Source of the DNA: an uncultured Candidatus Melainabacteria bacterium
GTDB lineage: Bacteria; Cyanobacteriota; Vampirovibrionia; Gastranaerophilales; Gastranaerophilaceae
Assembly: GCA_949902595.1 (NCBI GenBank)
Contig: CATLDC010000003.1
Location: forward strand, 62,001 to 126,000
DNA: 64,000 bases
Direction of reading: 5' to 3'
Shown in pieces: positions 50,935 through 59,142 of the stretch; positions within the stretch are counted from its first letter, which is position 1, and each line of letters begins with the position of its first letter. The notes under the pieces were generated by a model that had not been told where the DNA came from, did not search any database, and was given only the letters and a program-made list of their open reading frames with translations. The position numbers were made by a program, and so were the translations under genes.

Positions 50935-52401
50935 TTAATGCATTTCTTCCAAGATTTCTTCAAAAACCCCGGTCCAGTCGCCCATGGATTTTTGCCTGAA
51001 CAGCCTTACACTGCTGTACCAGTCGCATACACTCAAATCCGTGTGCCATCTCCAGTTGACCTCATAAGGCAAAGTGACCCAGCAAGGAATCCCCATTGCA
51101 CCGGCAAGATGCGCGAGCGAAGTGTCGTTGCAGATTACTAAATCAAGGTTAATCAGAGCCGCTGCTGTCTGTGAAAAATCAATCAGGTCTTTCCCGATAT
51201 CAATAACATTGTATCTGGAAGTCAGTTTTTCAGTCTCTTCCGAACCCTCAAAAGTCTGGAATGAATAGTACTGCGTGTTCTCAACTTCTATTAAAGGGAA
51301 AAACGCTTCTGTCGGGATTACTCTGTCTTTGTCATAGTAAGTGTTTCCCTGCCATTTGATTCCGACCTTGATTTTGTCGTTGTTGAAATACTTTTCCTTG
51401 TATTCTTCTGCAAGCTTCTTGTTAGGTCTTAGATACCCTTCCGGATAAGCAAAAACCTTGTCTCCTTTGAGCCCCAAAAGGTACGGAAGGCTAAGAAGCG
51501 GTGCATGAACATCAAAATCTATGTTTTGCTCCGGAATGAATTTATCAATCACTTCGTCGATTCCGAGATTCGGGTTGTCTCTAAAAAGCGGAGCCAGCGG
51601 TTTCTGGCACATAAATAAAAGCTTTTTAGCACGCTGGGCAACAAGCGGAAGATAACGTGCAAACATTATTGCATCGCCAAAACCCGCTTCATAATACACA
51701 AGAATTGTTTTATCTTTTATGTTTTCGCCCTTCCAGAGACGCTCTCTTGAAGCCTTTTGCGGGTAAGTCTTTTCCTGCATTGCAACTGCAGCTTCTCTGC
51801 AAAGCCGTCTTTCAAAATACTTCAAACCCTTGTCATAGTCTTTGACCCGCATAAGCGCAAGTGACAAAAAGTATTCAGTATCCTCGTCATGAGGTTTGAG
51901 CTTGTTGCAAATCTTGAGCGCAGAAACAGCGTTTTTTGTTTCACCCTCTATGCTGTAAAGGTGCGCAAGGTTGAACCAGCCCTGATAAGACGCAGGATTC
52001 AGGTGCAAAGCTTTGTCGTAGTATTTTATTGCTTCTTTGTTTTTCTTTAAATTCTTGTAAGCAATTGCGATATTGAATAGAAGCGAAAAATTGTCGGAGA
52101 ATTTTTTTGTGATTTCATGTTCTCGTGAGACAATTTTGTTGTAATAGCCGCCTCGGATGTAGGCCTGAAAAAGTGTTTCATAAAAATAAGCGTTCGGAGT
52201 TTTAGAGATAGCTTTTTCCACCCACTCGATTGCTGTATCCACATCGCCCTGCTGGAGCTTCAAAACTCCCATAAGGTTGCAGACTTCTGCGTTTTCACTG
52301 TCAAGCTGCAAAGCCTCGGAGTACTTGTTTTCAGCATCATCAAGATTTCCCTCCTGATGCAGGGAAAAACCCATATTAATAATCTCGTTTACAGTGGACA
52401 T
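50935..52401 (-). CDS. TPR protein with C-terminal GT9/GT41-like glycosyltransferase domain
   Basis: A 488-residue protein. The N-terminal 210 residues are about six TPRs (MGFSLHQEGNLDDAENKYSE, AEVCNLMGVLKLQQGDVDTA, SLLFNIAIAYKNLKKNKEAI, YQGWFNLAHLYSIEGETKNA). The C-terminal half has a GT-B-type transferase layout with VYYEAGFGDAIMFARYLPLV (about 236), VGIKWQGN (about 347) and the donor-site motif LVICNDTSLAHLAGAMGIP (about 419-437). Such fusions glycosylate proteins, including flagellins, or envelope glycans. Flagellin and the flagellar operon are within 10 kb, so flagellin is a candidate target by inference only. It has its own ATG at 52401 with AGGAGAGAGA upstream. Confidence 0.8.
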   Translation of the reverse strand: MSTVNEIINMGFSLHQEGNLDDAENKYSEALQLDSENAEVCNLMGVLKLQQGDVDTAIEWVEKAISKTPNAYFYETLFQAYIRGGYYNKIVSREHEITKKFSDNFSLLFNIAIAYKNLKKNKEAIKYYDKALHLNPASYQGWFNLAHLYSIEGETKNAVSALKICNKLKPHDEDTEYFLSLALMRVKDYDKGLKYFERRLCREAAVAMQEKTYPQKASRERLWKGENIKDKTILVYYEAGFGDAIMFARYLPLVAQRAKKLLFMCQKPLAPLFRDNPNLGIDEVIDKFIPEQNIDFDVHAPLLSLPYLLGLKGDKVFAYPEGYLRPNKKLAEEYKEKYFNNDKIKVGIKWQGNTYYDKDRVIPTEAFFPLIEVENTQYYSFQTFEGSEETEKLTSRYNVIDIGKDLIDFSQTAAALINLDLVICNDTSLAHLAGAMGIPCWVTLPYEVNWRWHTDLSVCDWYSSVRLFRQKSMGDWTGVFEEILEEMH

Positions 52402-52441
52402 AAATCTCTCTCCTACGTCCTATTTTAGCGTTTTAATGAAT

Positions 52442-53332
52442 TTATTGCAAGCACTCTGACCAGGAACTCATTGCCTGATACGAACTCCTGACAAGCGGTG
52501 CTATTTGATAGTTTTTGAACCCGACTTTGCGCGCAAGTTCCTTCAAGTCTTCAAACTCTTCCAGAGTGTAATACTTAGCCACCTCAAGATGAGCTTTGGA
52601 AGGCTGAATGTACTGCCCGATTGTTACAATCTGAACACCTGCATTTCTTAGGTCGCACAAAGTCTCTTCAATTTCTTCAAAACTCTCGCCAAGCCCTACC
52701 ATGAGCCCTGATTTTGTGATGATTGAAGAATTGTCTGCTATGTATTTCAAGACATCAAGCGAGGTCTGGTAATTTCCCTGCGGACGGGCTGTCTTGAAGA
52801 TGGTTTTTACTGTCTCAATGTTGTGGTTAAAGACTTCCGGCATGGATTCAATAATTGTATCAAGAGGGGATTGACACCTCACCCCGGCCCTCTCCTCAAC
52901 AGGAGAGGGAGCGAAGGCGCGGAAATCCGGAGTCAGAATCTCGACTTTCGCATCAGAAATCTTTCTAATCTCTTCAATACAGTTCTTGAAATGCGCAGCA
53001 CCTCCGTCCGGCAAATCGTCACGAGTTACAGAAGTTATTACTGCGTACTTTAGTCCCAGCTCCTTGACTGCCTCTGCAACATGTTTTGGCTCGTCCAAAT
53101 CAAGTGGCTCAGGTCGGGCTGTTCCGATGTTGCAGTACCTGCAATTTCTTGTGCAGACGCTTCCCATAATCAGAAATGTCGCTGTGTTTCTGGAATAGCA
53201 CTCGCTCTTGTTCGGGCAGCGCGCGCCTTCGCAAACAGTGTTCAGGCATTTTGTTTTCAGAATCCTTCTTACAGTCTTTGTTTTTTCTGTATCAATAATC
53301 GGTCGTTTCAAATACTCCGGCAATCTAGGCAT
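52442..53332 (-). CDS. lipA: Lipoyl synthase LipA, carrying an in-frame repeat insertion
   Basis: Radical-SAM enzyme that inserts two sulphurs into protein-bound octanoyl groups. The 296-residue protein has the auxiliary cluster motif CEGARCPNKSEC (CX4CX5C, about 35), the radical SAM motif CTRNCRYC (CX3CX2C, about 60), FNHNIETV, SGLMVGLGESFEEI and YIQPSKAHLEV. The C-terminus carries APLVRSSY (family Arg-Ser-Ser). After VEILTPDFR (about 153), where the family normally goes on within about six residues to the LDxI stretch, there are about 15 extra residues (AFAPSPVEERAGVRC) encoded by a dispersed repeat. It overlaps the histidine kinase gene by eight bases. Whether the enzyme stays active depends on the insertion lying in a surface loop. 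Confidence 0.94.
   Translation of the reverse strand: MPRLPEYLKRPIIDTEKTKTVRRILKTKCLNTVCEGARCPNKSECYSRNTATFLIMGSVCTRNCRYCNIGTARPEPLDLDEPKHVAEAVKELGLKYAVITSVTRDDLPDGGAAHFKNCIEEIRKISDAKVEILTPDFRAFAPSPVEERAGVRCQSPLDTIIESMPEVFNHNIETVKTIFKTARPQGNYQTSLDVLKYIADNSSIITKSGLMVGLGESFEEIEETLCDLRNAGVQIVTIGQYIQPSKAHLEVAKYYTLEEFEDLKELARKVGFKNYQIAPLVRSSYQAMSSWSECLQ
52873..52918 (-). repeat. Dispersed GC-rich repeat, copy B, inserted in frame within lipA
   Basis: CACCTCACCCCGGCCCTCTC, a four-base loop and a palindromic AGGAGAGGGAGCGA. It has the two-part structure of copy A (CCACCC...CCCTCTCC-loop-GGGAGGGAAC). It adds about 15 codons to lipA at a position where other LipA proteins have a short turn and does not break the frame. 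Confidence 0.7.
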
Positions 53333-55013
53333 TTTCTTCCTCCACAGCTATCGGCATAAACACTTTGACACAGAATCCGCACTCCTCGTTAGAATACAGT
53401 CTGATTTCTCCGTCCATTGCTTCCACGAGCCCTTTTACAATGTAGAGCCCGAGCCCTGTTCCGCGTGTTGTGCGCGTTGTCTTGTCATCAATACGGGTGA
53501 ATTTGTCGAAAAGTGTCTTCAATTTTTCTCGCGGAATGATTTCGTAATCATTCTTGACGCTTACTACGAGTCTATTATTTCGGATTTCGTAGTCCAGAGT
53601 GATTGCAGACTCGTCGTTTGAATACTTAATCGCGTTTTCAATCAGGTTAACAAAGACCTGCTCAATCCTGTCTGTGTCTGCAACAATATCTATCGGGCAG
53701 TCCTGAACATTGTTTACGATTTCTTTTCCGGCGTCGTTTCTTACAAGCATAATCGAGTTTTCGATTACAGAATTAATAGAAATATTCTTCATATTAAAAT
53801 TCAGCCTTGCACCTTCAATATCCGGAATAACAAGCAGGTCTTCAATCATGCGCTTTAAGCGCTCTGACTGCTTCTTTATTATCTTGAGTGATTTTTGTCT
53901 TGTCTCCTCATCAATTTCAATATCCTGCCTCAAAAGCCTTGAAGTGTAGCCCTGAATACTTGTAAGCGGGGTTCTGAACTCGTGGCTAACGGTGTCAACC
54001 ATGTTTGAACGAAATTCATTTACCTGCTTTAGCTCCTTGTTCTTCTTCTTTAGCTGGATGTAGGATTTGTGAATCTGGTTAACCATGCGATTAAATTCTG
54101 TGCCGAGAAACACGATTTCAAAAGGGGTAAAAATGTTTGTGAGAAGCCTTATTCTTCTCTCGTAATTCCCCTTTGAGATTGCAATAATCGCCTTGAAAAG
54201 CTGGCGGATGTTTGTGTACAAATAAGATGTGTAAAGCCCGACAACAAAGAACACAGTAAGAATTGTAACGATTATGGATAAAATAATCTTGTCTCTGTTG
54301 TAGTCAATAGCGTGTTTTGTCACGTCCTTTGTGGTGTTTACTATGACAATGGACTTTGGAGCCGATTTTTTTATATAAACCATTGGCTGGTTCTTGATAT
54401 CACCGTAAACAACCGGCTTGTCCTTTTCCAATTTCTGCGGAAGCTGGGCAATGCTTTTTTCATACCCGTCTTTTGTGTAATTGATTGAGCCGATTAGTAC
54501 ATTGTCTTCACCGCCGAGCACATAAATCTGGCGCTTGTCCTGCGCAAGAGTCTTGAACAGGTTTTTCTTAAGGCTGTTCATGTCAAGCACCGCTATCAAA
54601 TACCGTCCGTCTTTTAGAGGCCGGTCAAAAACAACGTAATCATCACGGAGGTTGTACGCTTTGTAATCGTCAAGCCTGTCTTCGCTCACAACAGTGAGCT
54701 CTTTGTAGAAGGGAAGGCTCTGGATTACAGTGTCAAGATACTTCTGCTCCTGCCACGATGATTTGTAGTATTCAAGCGTTGTGACAATCTGAGAAAGCTC
54801 GTTGCTGATTGAGTGGTCAAAGACATCGATTTCTTCTGATACAATATTCGCTATCATCACAGCTGCATCCCGGAGCTGCGCACGGTTTGACTGCTGGTTG
54901 ATGTTGTTTATGATAATCCCGCTCACGGTCATTGGAATAAGTACCGCAAAAAAGATTACGATAATTATCTGCTCAGCTATCTTAAGTCTACGTTTGCTAA
55001 AGAATTGAACCAT
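53325..55013 (-). CDS. Sensor histidine kinase
   Basis: Two-component sensor of 562 residues. TM helices at about 14-36 and 240-262 flank an extracytoplasmic sensing domain of about 200 residues with a Cache-like look (ELTVVSEDRLDDYKAYNLRD, DGRYLIAVLDMN). HAMP-like segment at about 265-320 (IFTPFEIVFLGTEFNRMV), HisKA with VSHEFRTPLTSIQGY (about 343; His is the phosphorylation site), then an HATPase with NLIENAIKYSN (about 459), TRGTGLGLYIVKGLVEAMDG (about 518; G2 box). It pairs with the response regulator two bases upstream in transcription order. The signal is unknown. Confidence 0.95.
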   Translation of the reverse strand: MVQFFSKRRLKIAEQIIIVIFFAVLIPMTVSGIIINNINQQSNRAQLRDAAVMIANIVSEEIDVFDHSISNELSQIVTTLEYYKSSWQEQKYLDTVIQSLPFYKELTVVSEDRLDDYKAYNLRDDYVVFDRPLKDGRYLIAVLDMNSLKKNLFKTLAQDKRQIYVLGGEDNVLIGSINYTKDGYEKSIAQLPQKLEKDKPVVYGDIKNQPMVYIKKSAPKSIVIVNTTKDVTKHAIDYNRDKIILSIIVTILTVFFVVGLYTSYLYTNIRQLFKAIIAISKGNYERRIRLLTNIFTPFEIVFLGTEFNRMVNQIHKSYIQLKKKNKELKQVNEFRSNMVDTVSHEFRTPLTSIQGYTSRLLRQDIEIDEETRQKSLKIIKKQSERLKRMIEDLLVIPDIEGARLNFNMKNISINSVIENSIMLVRNDAGKEIVNNVQDCPIDIVADTDRIEQVFVNLIENAIKYSNDESAITLDYEIRNNRLVVSVKNDYEIIPREKLKTLFDKFTRIDDKTTRTTRGTGLGLYIVKGLVEAMDGEIRLYSNEECGFCVKVFMPIAVEEENA

Positions 55014-55015
55014 GC

Positions 55016-55723
55016 TTATTCCCCAAAAGGAGTGAGTTTGTATCCGACATTCGTTACAGTGTGGAGGTATCTCGGGTTCTTGGAATCCGGCTCAATCTTG
55101 TTTCTTAAAGCACCCACATGAACCCTGAGCATCCTTACATCCTCGTCGCTGCTGTAGCCCCAGACCTCTTCCAAAAGGGTGGCAAGAGTGACAGCCTTGT
55201 TAAAATGCTGCAATAAGCAATACAGGATTTCAAACTCTGTTGGAGTGAGTTTCATCCTCTTATTAAGAATAACGGTCTCCAAGGTGTCAGGAAAAATCTC
55301 GATTTCTCCCGCTTCCAGAATCTCGGTTGAAGCAAGGTTTTCTACAGGAGGCTGGTTTCTGCGAAGAAGCACGCGGATTCTCAGGAGGACTTCCTGAATA
55401 TCAAAAGGTTTTACAAGGTAGTCGTCTGCGCCGCTGTCAAACCCGCTTGTTTTGTCTGCAATAGTGCCTTTTGCAGTGAGCATAAGCACAGGCACACTAA
55501 TCTTTGCCTGTCGGATGTTCTTGCAAACATCAAACCCGTTCATTTTAGGCATCATAACGTCAAGGAGAATCAGGTCGTATTTGTTATTGAGCGCTTTGTT
55601 TAAGCCTTCCATCCCGTTTGTTGCCGTATCAACAAAGTACCCGCTTGATGAGATATCAAACTCCAAAAGGTCTCTGATTTCCGGATCATCATCAACAATG
55701 AGTATTCTTTTCTTTTCGCCCAT
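55016..55723 (-). CDS. OmpR/PhoB-family response regulator
   Basis: A 235-residue regulator with a receiver domain (ILIVDDDPEIRDLL, phospho-acceptor Asp in LILLDVMMPKMNGFDV at about 55, LTAKG with conserved Thr at about 83, Lys in DDYLVKPFDI at about 105). It has a C-terminal winged helix (about 135-233, TPTEFEILYCLLQHFNKAVT, VDVHVGALRNKIE in the form RVHVGALRNKIEPD, NVGYKLTPFG). It is first in the unit regulator - kinase - lipA, so lipoate synthesis is co-expressed with a signalling pair. No operator is obvious upstream. Confidence 0.95.
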   Translation of the reverse strand: MGEKKRILIVDDDPEIRDLLEFDISSSGYFVDTATNGMEGLNKALNNKYDLILLDVMMPKMNGFDVCKNIRQAKISVPVLMLTAKGTIADKTSGFDSGADDYLVKPFDIQEVLLRIRVLLRRNQPPVENLASTEILEAGEIEIFPDTLETVILNKRMKLTPTEFEILYCLLQHFNKAVTLATLLEEVWGYSSDEDVRMLRVHVGALRNKIEPDSKNPRYLHTVTNVGYKLTPFGE

Positions 55724-55815
55724 AACATTTCCCCTTTATTGTTTTATTTTAAAAGAATATAAGCATGTTTGCAAGGAATATATTTTTGAATTATGATTTT
55801 CAAAAAGGAGCAGGA

Positions 55816-56133
55816 ATGAGCGATTGTATTTTTTGTAAAATAATTAACGGTGATTTCAACACCGAATTTGTGTACGAAAACGAGTGCGCAGTTGTGTTTA
55901 AGGACATCAACCCGAAGGCTGATACACACTTACTTGTTGTACCGAGAAAACACGTTGAATCACTTAACGAGCTTGATGACGAAGCTTTGCTCGGCAAGCT
56001 TATGATGACAGTAAAAGAAGCTGCTAAAAAAGCAGGCTTGAAATCATACAGAACAGTTATTAACACAGGAAAAGAAGCAGGGCAGGAAGTTTTCCACCTG
56101 CACATACACATACTAGCAGGAGGTATTAAGTAG
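55816..56133 (+). CDS. HIT-family nucleotide-binding protein (HinT-like)
   Basis: A 105-residue dimeric hydrolase of nucleoside 5'-phosphoramidates and related compounds. CIFCKIINGDF opens the fold, and the signature EVFHLHIHILAGG (HxHxHxx) at about 89-101 carries the catalytic histidines; Asn in RTVINTGKEAG is conserved. AAAGGAGCAGGA precedes the ATG at 55816. An in-frame upstream extension to 55765 is less likely because the HIT fold starts directly at MSDCIFC. The stop TAG is immediately followed by the speE ATG, so the two form an operon. Confidence 0.93.
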   Translation: MSDCIFCKIINGDFNTEFVYENECAVVFKDINPKADTHLLVVPRKHVESLNELDDEALLGKLMMTVKEAAKKAGLKSYRTVINTGKEAGQEVFHLHIHILAGGIK

Positions 56134-56970
56134 ATGACACAATTCTATAAAGAAATAACACCATCAGGGTTTGGTATTGCAATCAAGCAAAAGGAAGTTC
56201 TGTTCTCAGAACAATCTCCTTTCCAGAAAGTTGAAATTTTTGAATCTGATTCAACACTCGGAAGAGTGCTTACCCTTGACGATTTGATGATGACAACCGA
56301 GGGCGATGAGTTTCATTACCACGAAATGATTGCGCACATCCCGATGATGCACCACAAAGCACCGAAAACTGTTCTTGTAATCGGAGGCGGTGACGGCGGA
56401 ACAGTGAGAGAAGTGCTTAAGCACGACACTGTTGAAAAAGTTATCTTGTGTGAAATCGACGGAATGGTAATTGATGCTTGCAAAAAATACCTTCCGACAA
56501 TCTCTTGCGAGCTTGATAACCCGAAATGCGAAATCCTTGTTGAGGACGCTATTGAATACATCAAGGGCAAAGAAAACATGTTCGATATCGTGCTAATCGA
56601 CTCAACCGACCCGATGGGGCCTGGAGAAGGTTTGTTTACAGAAGAGTTCTACACAAATGTTAAGCGTTCGCTTAAAGAAGGCGGAATCGTTTGCGCGCAA
56701 TCAGAATCACCGTTTGTTAACAAGGAAGAAATCAAAAAGATGTACAATCTTCTGAAAAAAGTGTTCCCGATTTGCTCAACATTCACTTCAAACATCCCGA
56801 CATACCCGGGTGGATACTGGGCATGGGCGTTCTGCTCCGAAACAGTTGAGCCGCTTTCTTACTGGGATGAAAGACGCGGAGAAGCAATCACAAAGACTTG
56901 CAAAATCTATAACAGGGATTACCACAATGCAAGGTTTGCGCTTCCGAATTATTTGAAAGAATTGTTATAA
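56134..56970 (+). CDS. speE: Spermidine synthase SpeE
   Basis: Aminopropyltransferase: putrescine + decarboxylated SAM to spermidine. The 278-residue protein has YHEMIAHIPMMHH (about 68), the dcSAM site VLVIGGGDGGTVREVLKH (about 86), CEIDGMVIDACKKYLP (about 110), EDAIEYIK, and IDSTDPMGPGEGLFTEEFY (about 153, catalytic Asp), then YPGGYWAWAFCS. All are SpeE motifs in order. It is co-transcribed with the HIT gene and ends at a strong terminator. Confidence 0.95.
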   Translation: MTQFYKEITPSGFGIAIKQKEVLFSEQSPFQKVEIFESDSTLGRVLTLDDLMMTTEGDEFHYHEMIAHIPMMHHKAPKTVLVIGGGDGGTVREVLKHDTVEKVILCEIDGMVIDACKKYLPTISCELDNPKCEILVEDAIEYIKGKENMFDIVLIDSTDPMGPGEGLFTEEFYTNVKRSLKEGGIVCAQSESPFVNKEEIKKMYNLLKKVFPICSTFTSNIPTYPGGYWAWAFCSETVEPLSYWDERRGEAITKTCKIYNRDYHNARFALPNYLKELL

Positions 56971-56975
56971 AAACG

Positions 56976-57007
56976 AAAAAAGACCGGTTTTAAAACCGGT
57001 CTTTTTT
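56976..57007. terminator. Bidirectional terminator after speE
   Basis: A perfect palindrome AGACCGGTTTTAAAACCGGT-CT flanked by A-run and T-run. It serves speE (+) and the small gene and panD on the minus strand, whose last codon touches it. Confidence 0.94.
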
Positions 57008-57156
57008 TATCTCAAACCTCTTTCCGGAAATGCGGAATTAGATTTTACAATCTCGTAGTACTCATTCTTGTCGATATTTACGCCCATGTTCCTTATATCG
57101 ACAGTGAATTTTTTCTTCTTTTTCTTTTTGGACTGATAAGCACTATTGCCTGACAA
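57007..57156 (-). CDS. Small Lys-rich protein overlapping the end of panD
   Basis: A 49-residue reading frame from a TTG at 57156 with GAAGGA seven bases upstream, overlapping the last 14 bases of panD in another frame. It begins MSGNSAYQS, has a run of seven lysines, then [20 protein letters not shown], and ends FPERGLR just before the terminator. The sequence after the lysine run has normal coding character. It shares an mRNA with panD by overlap. I recognise no family; a nucleic-acid or membrane-binding peptide would fit the lysine run. It might be non-coding, but the ribosome site and tight packing to the terminator favour a gene. Confidence 0.55.
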   Translation of the reverse strand: MSGNSAYQSKKKKKKKFTVDIRNMGVNIDKNEYYEIVKSNSAFPERGLR

Positions 57157-57496
57157 TTGAGTTTCCTTCTCCCACCTGAACAATGTTTGGTTTGTGGGTT
57201 TTGATTTCGTCTTCTGTCAGCTGGGCGTAAGTTACGATAATAATTTTGTCGCCCGGTTGTGCTTTTCTTGCTGCTGCGCCGTTCAGGCAGAAGCATTTTG
57301 AGCCGCGTGCGCCTTTTATTGCGTAGGTCTGGAATCTTTCTCCGTTATTGATATTAAGGATTTCAACTTTTTCCCATTCCAGAATATTCGCCTGCTCCAG
57401 AAACTCTTCGTCTATTGTAATAGAGCCAACGTAGTTTAGATTTGCGTCTGTAACAGTGGCTCTGTGTATTTTTGAATTTAAAAATTGTCTTAACAT
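57143..57496 (-). CDS. panD: Aspartate 1-decarboxylase PanD
   Basis: Makes beta-alanine for pantothenate and CoA. The 117-residue proenzyme cuts itself to generate an N-terminal pyruvoyl group. The cleavage site is Gly-Ser in [14 protein letters not shown] (about 24-25). Lys9 is in [10 protein letters not shown], and [20 protein letters not shown] (about 70-89) is the second signature. Length and layout are standard. An AGGTAAGAT sequence lies upstream of the ATG. The last bases overlap a small gene. Confidence 0.95.
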   Translation of the reverse strand: MLRQFLNSKIHRATVTDANLNYVGSITIDEEFLEQANILEWEKVEILNINNGERFQTYAIKGARGSKCFCLNGAAARKAQPGDKIIIVTYAQLTEDEIKTHKPNIVQVGEGNSIVRQ

Positions 57497-57580
57497 ATCT
57501 TACCTCATGTTTATACTATCATAAAAATTGTATGAGTGGTGAATAGTTAAATGCTGTAACTTGACTAATAATGAATTGTC

Positions 57581-57620
57581 GTTGCACCCCACCCTAGCCC
57601 TCTCCATCAAGGGAGGGAAC
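57581..57620 (-). repeat. Dispersed GC-rich repeat, copy C
   Basis: GTTGCACCCCACCCTAGCCC then TCTCCATCAAGGGAGGGAAC. The reverse complement equals copy A (12056-12095) at 36 of 40 positions. It lies in the gap between panD and the glutaredoxin gene, 19 bases before the glutaredoxin start. Confidence 0.75.
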
Positions 57621-57639
57621 AAGTTTAAAGGAGGTAATT

Positions 57640-57870
57640 ATGCTTGATTTGTATATTTTAGAAACATGCCCTTACTGTAGAAAAGTTATGAGTTTTATGG
57701 ACGAAAAAGGTATCAAATACAACAAGGTTGATATCACAAACAAGGCTTCCGAGGACGCCCTAATCCAGATGGGCGGCAAAAGACAGGTTCCGTTCCTTGT
57801 TGATAACGACAGAAATATCCAGATGTATGAGTCCAATGATATTATTGAATACTTAAAAACAGTTATTTAA
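57640..57870 (+). CDS. Glutaredoxin-like thioredoxin-fold protein
   Basis: A 76-residue thiol-disulphide protein. The active site is ETCPYCRKVM (CPYC at residues 10-13), the cis-Pro is in GGKRQVPFLVD (about 50), and MYESNDIIEYL (about 65) is the glutathione-binding end. The length is right for a single-domain glutaredoxin or GST-N fragment. AAAGGAGG is present before the ATG. A hairpin follows. Confidence 0.9.
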   Translation: MLDLYILETCPYCRKVMSFMDEKGIKYNKVDITNKASEDALIQMGGKRQVPFLVDNDRNIQMYESNDIIEYLKTVI

Positions 57871-57881
57871 AGAAAAGGCAA

Positions 57882-57908
57882 ACCCTCGAAGCACAACACT
57901 TCGAGGGT
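57882..57908. terminator. Stem-loop between glutaredoxin and flagellin genes
   Basis: ACCCTCGAAG pairs with CTTCGAGGGT around a seven-base loop. On the minus strand it is followed by TTTGCCTTTTCTTT, so it more likely terminates flagellin; the plus strand lacks a T-run. Confidence 0.65.
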
Positions 57909-57955
57909 CATTGAAAGGACCTTATTATATCTATTATTATGTTTCTAATTAATTA

Positions 57956-59074
57956 TTAGAGTAAGTTCAATGCGATTTGAGGCTGCTGGTTAGCAGTTGA
58001 AAGCAATGACGCAGTTGCCTGCTGCAATATCTGATACTTAATGTAGTTTGAAGACTCAGTAGCAGCATCCGCATCCTTGATAGTTGATACAGCTTCTGTT
58101 AAGTTTTCTCTCTGAACATCTGTTGATTCAATTGCAGAATCCAATCTGTTCATGTAAGCACCAATTTTTGTACATCTGAGTGAAATGTTGTCGATTGCTT
58201 CATCAATTGTATCAATAAATTCACGAGCAGAAGAGTCATTTCTGTAGATTGCATTACACATGTTAGTAATTGATATTGTTGGAGCATCATTAGCACCTGG
58301 CTTTGACTGAACAATATTACCTTCTTTTACAACTCCGTTTTCAGCAAGAGCTGCTGTAAGAGCTGACTGGTAAGAACCCGGAAGATATTCATAACCGCCT
58401 TTACCGTCAGAGATAGGCTTGCCGTCTTTGTCAAGTTTTCTAGCTCTAAATTCATAAGTGTCTTCGCCTGCATCATAAGTCATATCCAAATAACCAGGTC
58501 TTGTTTTTGTTGAAGTTGTGTTTGGTTTAAACCCGAAGATAATGGTTGATTTTGCACTGTCGAATAAGAATGCATCCATCTTGATTACACATCTTTTGTC
58601 AGAATACAAACCTACCTGAAGGTTAATATCTGTTTGTCTTGAACCATCTAGCAAGTAAGCGTCATTAAAGTCTGTAATTTCGCACAAACGGTTGATTTCG
58701 TCCATTCTCTGTTGAACTTCCAAATTAATAGCGTCAAGAGAAGCAGAACCGTAAGTACCGTTTGCTGCCTGCATGGTCAAGTCTCTAATTCTTTGCAAGT
58801 AGTCATTGATAATTTGCAAAACGCCTTCTTCTGTTGTTAGCATATCTAACCCCATCTGAGCGTTTGTTTCAATAATATCATAACCGCTAATTTTAGCTTC
58901 CATACCGGTATACACAGCATAACCGGCTGCGTCATCCTTGGCAGAATTTATCTTGAAGCCTGTAGATAATTTCTCCATTGCTGAGTTCATGCCCTTGGTT
59001 GCATCTCGTAGATACTTTTGGCATGTCAGGGATGACAAATTCGTGTTAATTGTAATTGTTGAAGTTGATCCCAT
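57956..59074 (-). CDS. fliC: Flagellin
   Basis: Major filament subunit, 372 residues. The N-terminal D0/D1 region reads ITINTNLSSLTCQKYLRDAT, MEKLSTGFKINSAKDDAAGY (the family has 'LSSGxRINSAxDDAAG') and TEEGVLQIINDYLQRIRDL. The C-terminal D1/D0 region ends SNYIKYQILQQATASLLSTA and QQPQIALNLL, the classical flagellin tail. The variable centre (about 150-290) is short and could carry glycans. AAAGGAAA precedes the ATG. It is driven by a sigma-28 promoter. It is isolated from the basal-body genes by about 10 kb. Confidence 0.95.
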   Translation of the reverse strand: MGSTSTITINTNLSSLTCQKYLRDATKGMNSAMEKLSTGFKINSAKDDAAGYAVYTGMEAKISGYDIIETNAQMGLDMLTTEEGVLQIINDYLQRIRDLTMQAANGTYGSASLDAINLEVQQRMDEINRLCEITDFNDAYLLDGSRQTDINLQVGLYSDKRCVIKMDAFLFDSAKSTIIFGFKPNTTSTKTRPGYLDMTYDAGEDTYEFRARKLDKDGKPISDGKGGYEYLPGSYQSALTAALAENGVVKEGNIVQSKPGANDAPTISITNMCNAIYRNDSSAREFIDTIDEAIDNISLRCTKIGAYMNRLDSAIESTDVQRENLTEAVSTIKDADAATESSNYIKYQILQQATASLLSTANQQPQIALNLL

Positions 59075-59115
59075 AATAATTTCCTTTCAATAAATTATTT
59101 TGCCTTTCATCATGT

Positions 59116-59142
59116 ATTACGGCGTTTAAGAATTTAACTTTA
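59116..59142 (-). promoter_or_regulatory. Sigma-28 (FliA) promoter of flagellin
   Basis: On the minus strand TAAAGTTA (59142-59135), an 11-base spacer and GCCGTAAT (59123-59116). The consensus is TAAAGTTT-N11-GCCGATAA, so the -35 matches at 7 of 8 positions, the spacer exactly, and the -10 at its first four bases plus the AT-rich end. Transcription would start about 35 bases before the ATG. The three upstream bases of the -35 belong to the end of the inverted-repeat element at 59140. Confidence 0.85.
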
